The notes beneath the pieces are model-generated. The model worked only from the letters and a program-made list of their open reading frames with translations, was not told the origin of the DNA and made no database searches. A stretch of DNA of 13,838 nucleotides, from contig JABXGV010000265.1 of NCBI GenBank assembly GCA_016550485.1, positions 1-13,838 of the forward strand. Direction: 5' to 3'. Source of the stretch: an archaeon. Its GTDB lineage: Archaea; Asgardarchaeota; Hermodarchaeia; Hermodarchaeales; Hermodarchaeaceae. This document shows, piece after piece, positions 12,050 to 13,838 of this stretch (position 1 is its first letter; each line of letters starts with the position of its first letter). The position numbers were made by a program, and so were the translations under genes.

Positions 12050-13838
12050 ATGAAGTACCAGATTGCACACTATGTTAGCTCTGCTGGGTCACCTGAGAAT
12101 AAACGGATACTCCAGATCTTCAAGGATAACAGAGAGAAACCTGCCAAGTTCCTCGATGATATAGCGGACTTCATCCGAACTGGGGATCTGGAGGATGAGA
12201 CAGCATTCTGCACCGCCATGACAATCTTGTGGTTTGGCAAGCGATTCAACCTTCTCTACGAATTGGGAGAACAGTACCAAAACCAGTTTCCATCAGCGCT
12301 TATATTTACAGATGACTATTTCAATGGAAGAGTAGGGCCCGACCGGTATATCAGGAAAGTGAACGAAATCAAGGCCCATGCATTGGAGATTGGGAGTCCC
12401 CACATCTATATCTATACGACATTTCTGCAGATGAACAGATATCGATACTTTGGTCGTTTCGAGGAAATGCTTAGCCTATATGATGACATGCTAAAATTCG
12501 CACAGAGGGAGGGAGGCGACAAATTAGTGAACATAGCAAAACGAGGTATTTTCCTTGTGTGTTGGGCGTTACGCAATTTAGGACAATTCGCAAGAGGGAT
12601 TCGAGAAGGAAAAGCATTGGTGATACTAGCTCGTAGACAACAGGACATATTTGCTGAAGCCGTTGCGCTGAATGCCTTGGGAGTCTCCTACAGCCCGCTT
12701 GGGCGGTGGGAAGAGAGTATTGAGTGCTTTAAGCTTATGCTCCCAATCTTAGAGGAGATAAGGGATTATATTGGCAAGTCAGCTTCACTAAACAACACTG
12801 GATACGTTTTGATGTTCACTGGCAGATACGAAGAAGCGGAGAAATATCTTCTAGAGGCTCTTGAGGTAAGGGAAAAGACGGGCGCGGTAATCCATGAAAT
12901 ATTACACTCTCTAGGAGAGCTTTACTTGTACATGGGTAAACTCGACAAGGCACTAGAAAACGCTGAAAGGGCATATGAGCTCCTACCTAAAGAGGACACA
13001 ATCGCAGCTTTCTATCCTGCTCTTCTAGCACACGTCTATATTGACTTAGGGCAAGTAGACAAGGCAGTGAAATACGTTGAAGAGGTTCACACAGGAGCCA
13101 AATCGAGAAGCTCAGACTTCGAGATGATCCAGTACTACCACTGCAAGGGCTTATTAGAGGAGAAACGAGGGAACTTGGGTGATGCAGAGAAGGCCTTCTC
13201 AGATGCATTATACCTTGCCGACAGCCTAAGACTAACAAGAGATTGTGTTCGAAGCCGCGTCAGTCTTGCCAAAATCCTAACGGACCGGTATAGGCTTACA
13301 GAGAATACTGAACTATTGGACCGTGCACTTGAAGAATTGCAACTAGCTGAAGCGCTCTGCAACGAAGCAAACCTAGAGGCGATGGCAATAGAAATTAGGC
13401 TCCTGCGAGGGATAATCGACATCTTGGAGGAGCGATTTGACATAGCAAGAGAACTTCTCGAAGAAGGGCTCGCACGAAGCCAACAAGGTAATCTCCCCTT
13501 GACGAAGGATTTCAAGTATTACCTTCAGGAAGTCAAGCAGCGAGCACCAACAGAGAAGGTACGAGAGGGGATCTTTCACCGGATTCTCGGTGGTATTCGC
13601 AGGCTTTTCCATGCTCAAGCGCCTAGTAGATCACGGAGTAAGGTGAAAATCTTGGGTTGTCTCGTGATTTCGCGGCGCCATTCAGTGCCTGTTTTTTCCC
13701 AGCTAGAAGAAGACCGGTTTAAGTTAGATTCAGTCTTGATGAGTGGACTGATTACGGCAGTTGAGATGTTCACAAACGAACTATCGACCGACGTGAAAGG
13801 TAGCCTTCAATCCATCATCCACGAACAGATAGTTATCC
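12050..13838 (+). CDS. Tetratricopeptide-repeat protein with longin/roadblock-like tail (runs off the right edge)
   Basis: A frame opens after a TAG at 12032-12034 and the first start codon is ATG 12050. It then stays open to the window end, at least 596 residues with no stop. Residues 1-200 are helical and repeat-like but degenerate. Clear TPR units follow from about residue 203: ALNALGVSYSPLGRWEESIE, SLNNTGYVLMFTGRYEEAEK, HSLGELYLYMGKLDKALENA, LLAHVYIDLGQVDKAVKYVE and CKGLLEEKRGNLGDAEKAFS, with weaker units to about 485. After a basic linker (about 495-528) comes a different segment: KVKILGCLVISRRHSVPVFS, then SGLITAVEMFTNEL. It has the hydrophobic-strand-then-helix pattern I associate with longin or roadblock-like domains common in Asgard archaea. 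TPRs bind protein partners, so a scaffolding or sensing role is likely. A weak GGGGAA precedes the start. Confidence 0.85.
   Translation, partial: MKYQIAHYVSSAGSPENKRILQIFKDNREKPAKFLDDIADFIRTGDLEDETAFCTAMTILWFGKRFNLLYELGEQYQNQFPSALIFTDDYFNGRVGPDRYIRKVNEIKAHALEIGSPHIYIYTTFLQMNRYRYFGRFEEMLSLYDDMLKFAQREGGDKLVNIAKRGIFLVCWALRNLGQFARGIREGKALVILARRQQDIFAEAVALNALGVSYSPLGRWEESIECFKLMLPILEEIRDYIGKSASLNNTGYVLMFTGRYEEAEKYLLEALEVREKTGAVIHEILHSLGELYLYMGKLDKALENAERAYELLPKEDTIAAFYPALLAHVYIDLGQVDKAVKYVEEVHTGAKSRSSDFEMIQYYHCKGLLEEKRGNLGDAEKAFSDALYLADSLRLTRDCVRSRVSLAKILTDRYRLTENTELLDRALEELQLAEALCNEANLEAMAIEIRLLRGIIDILEERFDIARELLEEGLARSQQGNLPLTKDFKYYLQEVKQRAPTEKVREGIFHRILGGIRRLFHAQAPSRSRSKVKILGCLVISRRHSVPVFSQLEEDRFKLDSVLMSGLITAVEMFTNELSTDVKGSLQSIIHEQIVI

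Noticed and set aside
11869..12078. 69-codon rightward frame across the amidohydrolase start and the TPR start
   Set aside because: It overlaps both real genes in another frame. The lysine-rich part is mildly protein-like, but no ribosome binding site or family supports it.
1..13838. CRISPR arrays, insertion sequences, tandem repeats or rRNA genes
   Set aside because: No regularly spaced direct repeats, transposase motifs, terminal repeats or rRNA-like sequence were seen by reading both strands. A search program could still reveal weak cases.

Overview
This looks like archaeal DNA, probably from an uncultured lineage; an Asgard archaeon such as Thorarchaeia is a reasonable but unproven guess. 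The archaeal signs are AT-rich TATA-like boxes about 30-75 bases upstream of start codons, a tandem Lrp/AsnC-type regulator, a ferredoxin-fused EtfA, a tetratricopeptide protein whose tail resembles a longin/roadblock fold, and mixed ATG/GTG/TTG starts. There are no tRNA or rRNA genes, insertion sequences or CRISPR arrays. I count thirteen protein genes that I consider real or likely, one of them open at each window edge, plus one weak small-ORF candidate.

Layout. Positions 1-104 hold the start of a leftward gene that leaves the window. At 237-2249 an etfB-etfA operon reads rightward and ends in a strong hairpin terminator. Bases 2325-2546 carry no protein gene but contain a TATA-like box, an 18-bp long-range stem and a pyrimidine-rich tail, which together suggest a ~115-nt structured RNA. 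A leftward four-helix membrane protein (2547-3107), a doubtful small membrane ORF (about 3281-3457) and a leftward unknown protein (3480-3890) follow. An acyl-CoA dehydrogenase (4023-5249) with its own promoter, ribosome binding site and terminator comes next, facing a leftward two-HTH Lrp-like regulator (5407-6315).

The right half is more accessory. Two paralogous membrane-anchored Ntn-type amide hydrolases (6460-7593 and 9728-10888) bracket a UbiA prenyltransferase (7741-8577), a 2-helix mini membrane protein (8606-8815) and a leftward AlkD-type DNA glycosylase (8828-9580). A leftward amidohydrolase (10916-11935) and a rightward TPR protein (12050 to the window end, at least 596 residues) diverge from a shared promoter region.

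How the genes may work together. EtfB/EtfA and the acyl-CoA dehydrogenase form a plausible fatty-acyl or aromatic-acyl-CoA oxidation or reduction module. The ferredoxin domain on EtfA and the EtfB motifs suggest coupling to ferredoxin, possibly by flavin-based electron bifurcation. The two hydrolases probably act outside the membrane on amide-linked substrates. A link between released acyl groups and the acyl-CoA module is attractive but rests only on proximity.
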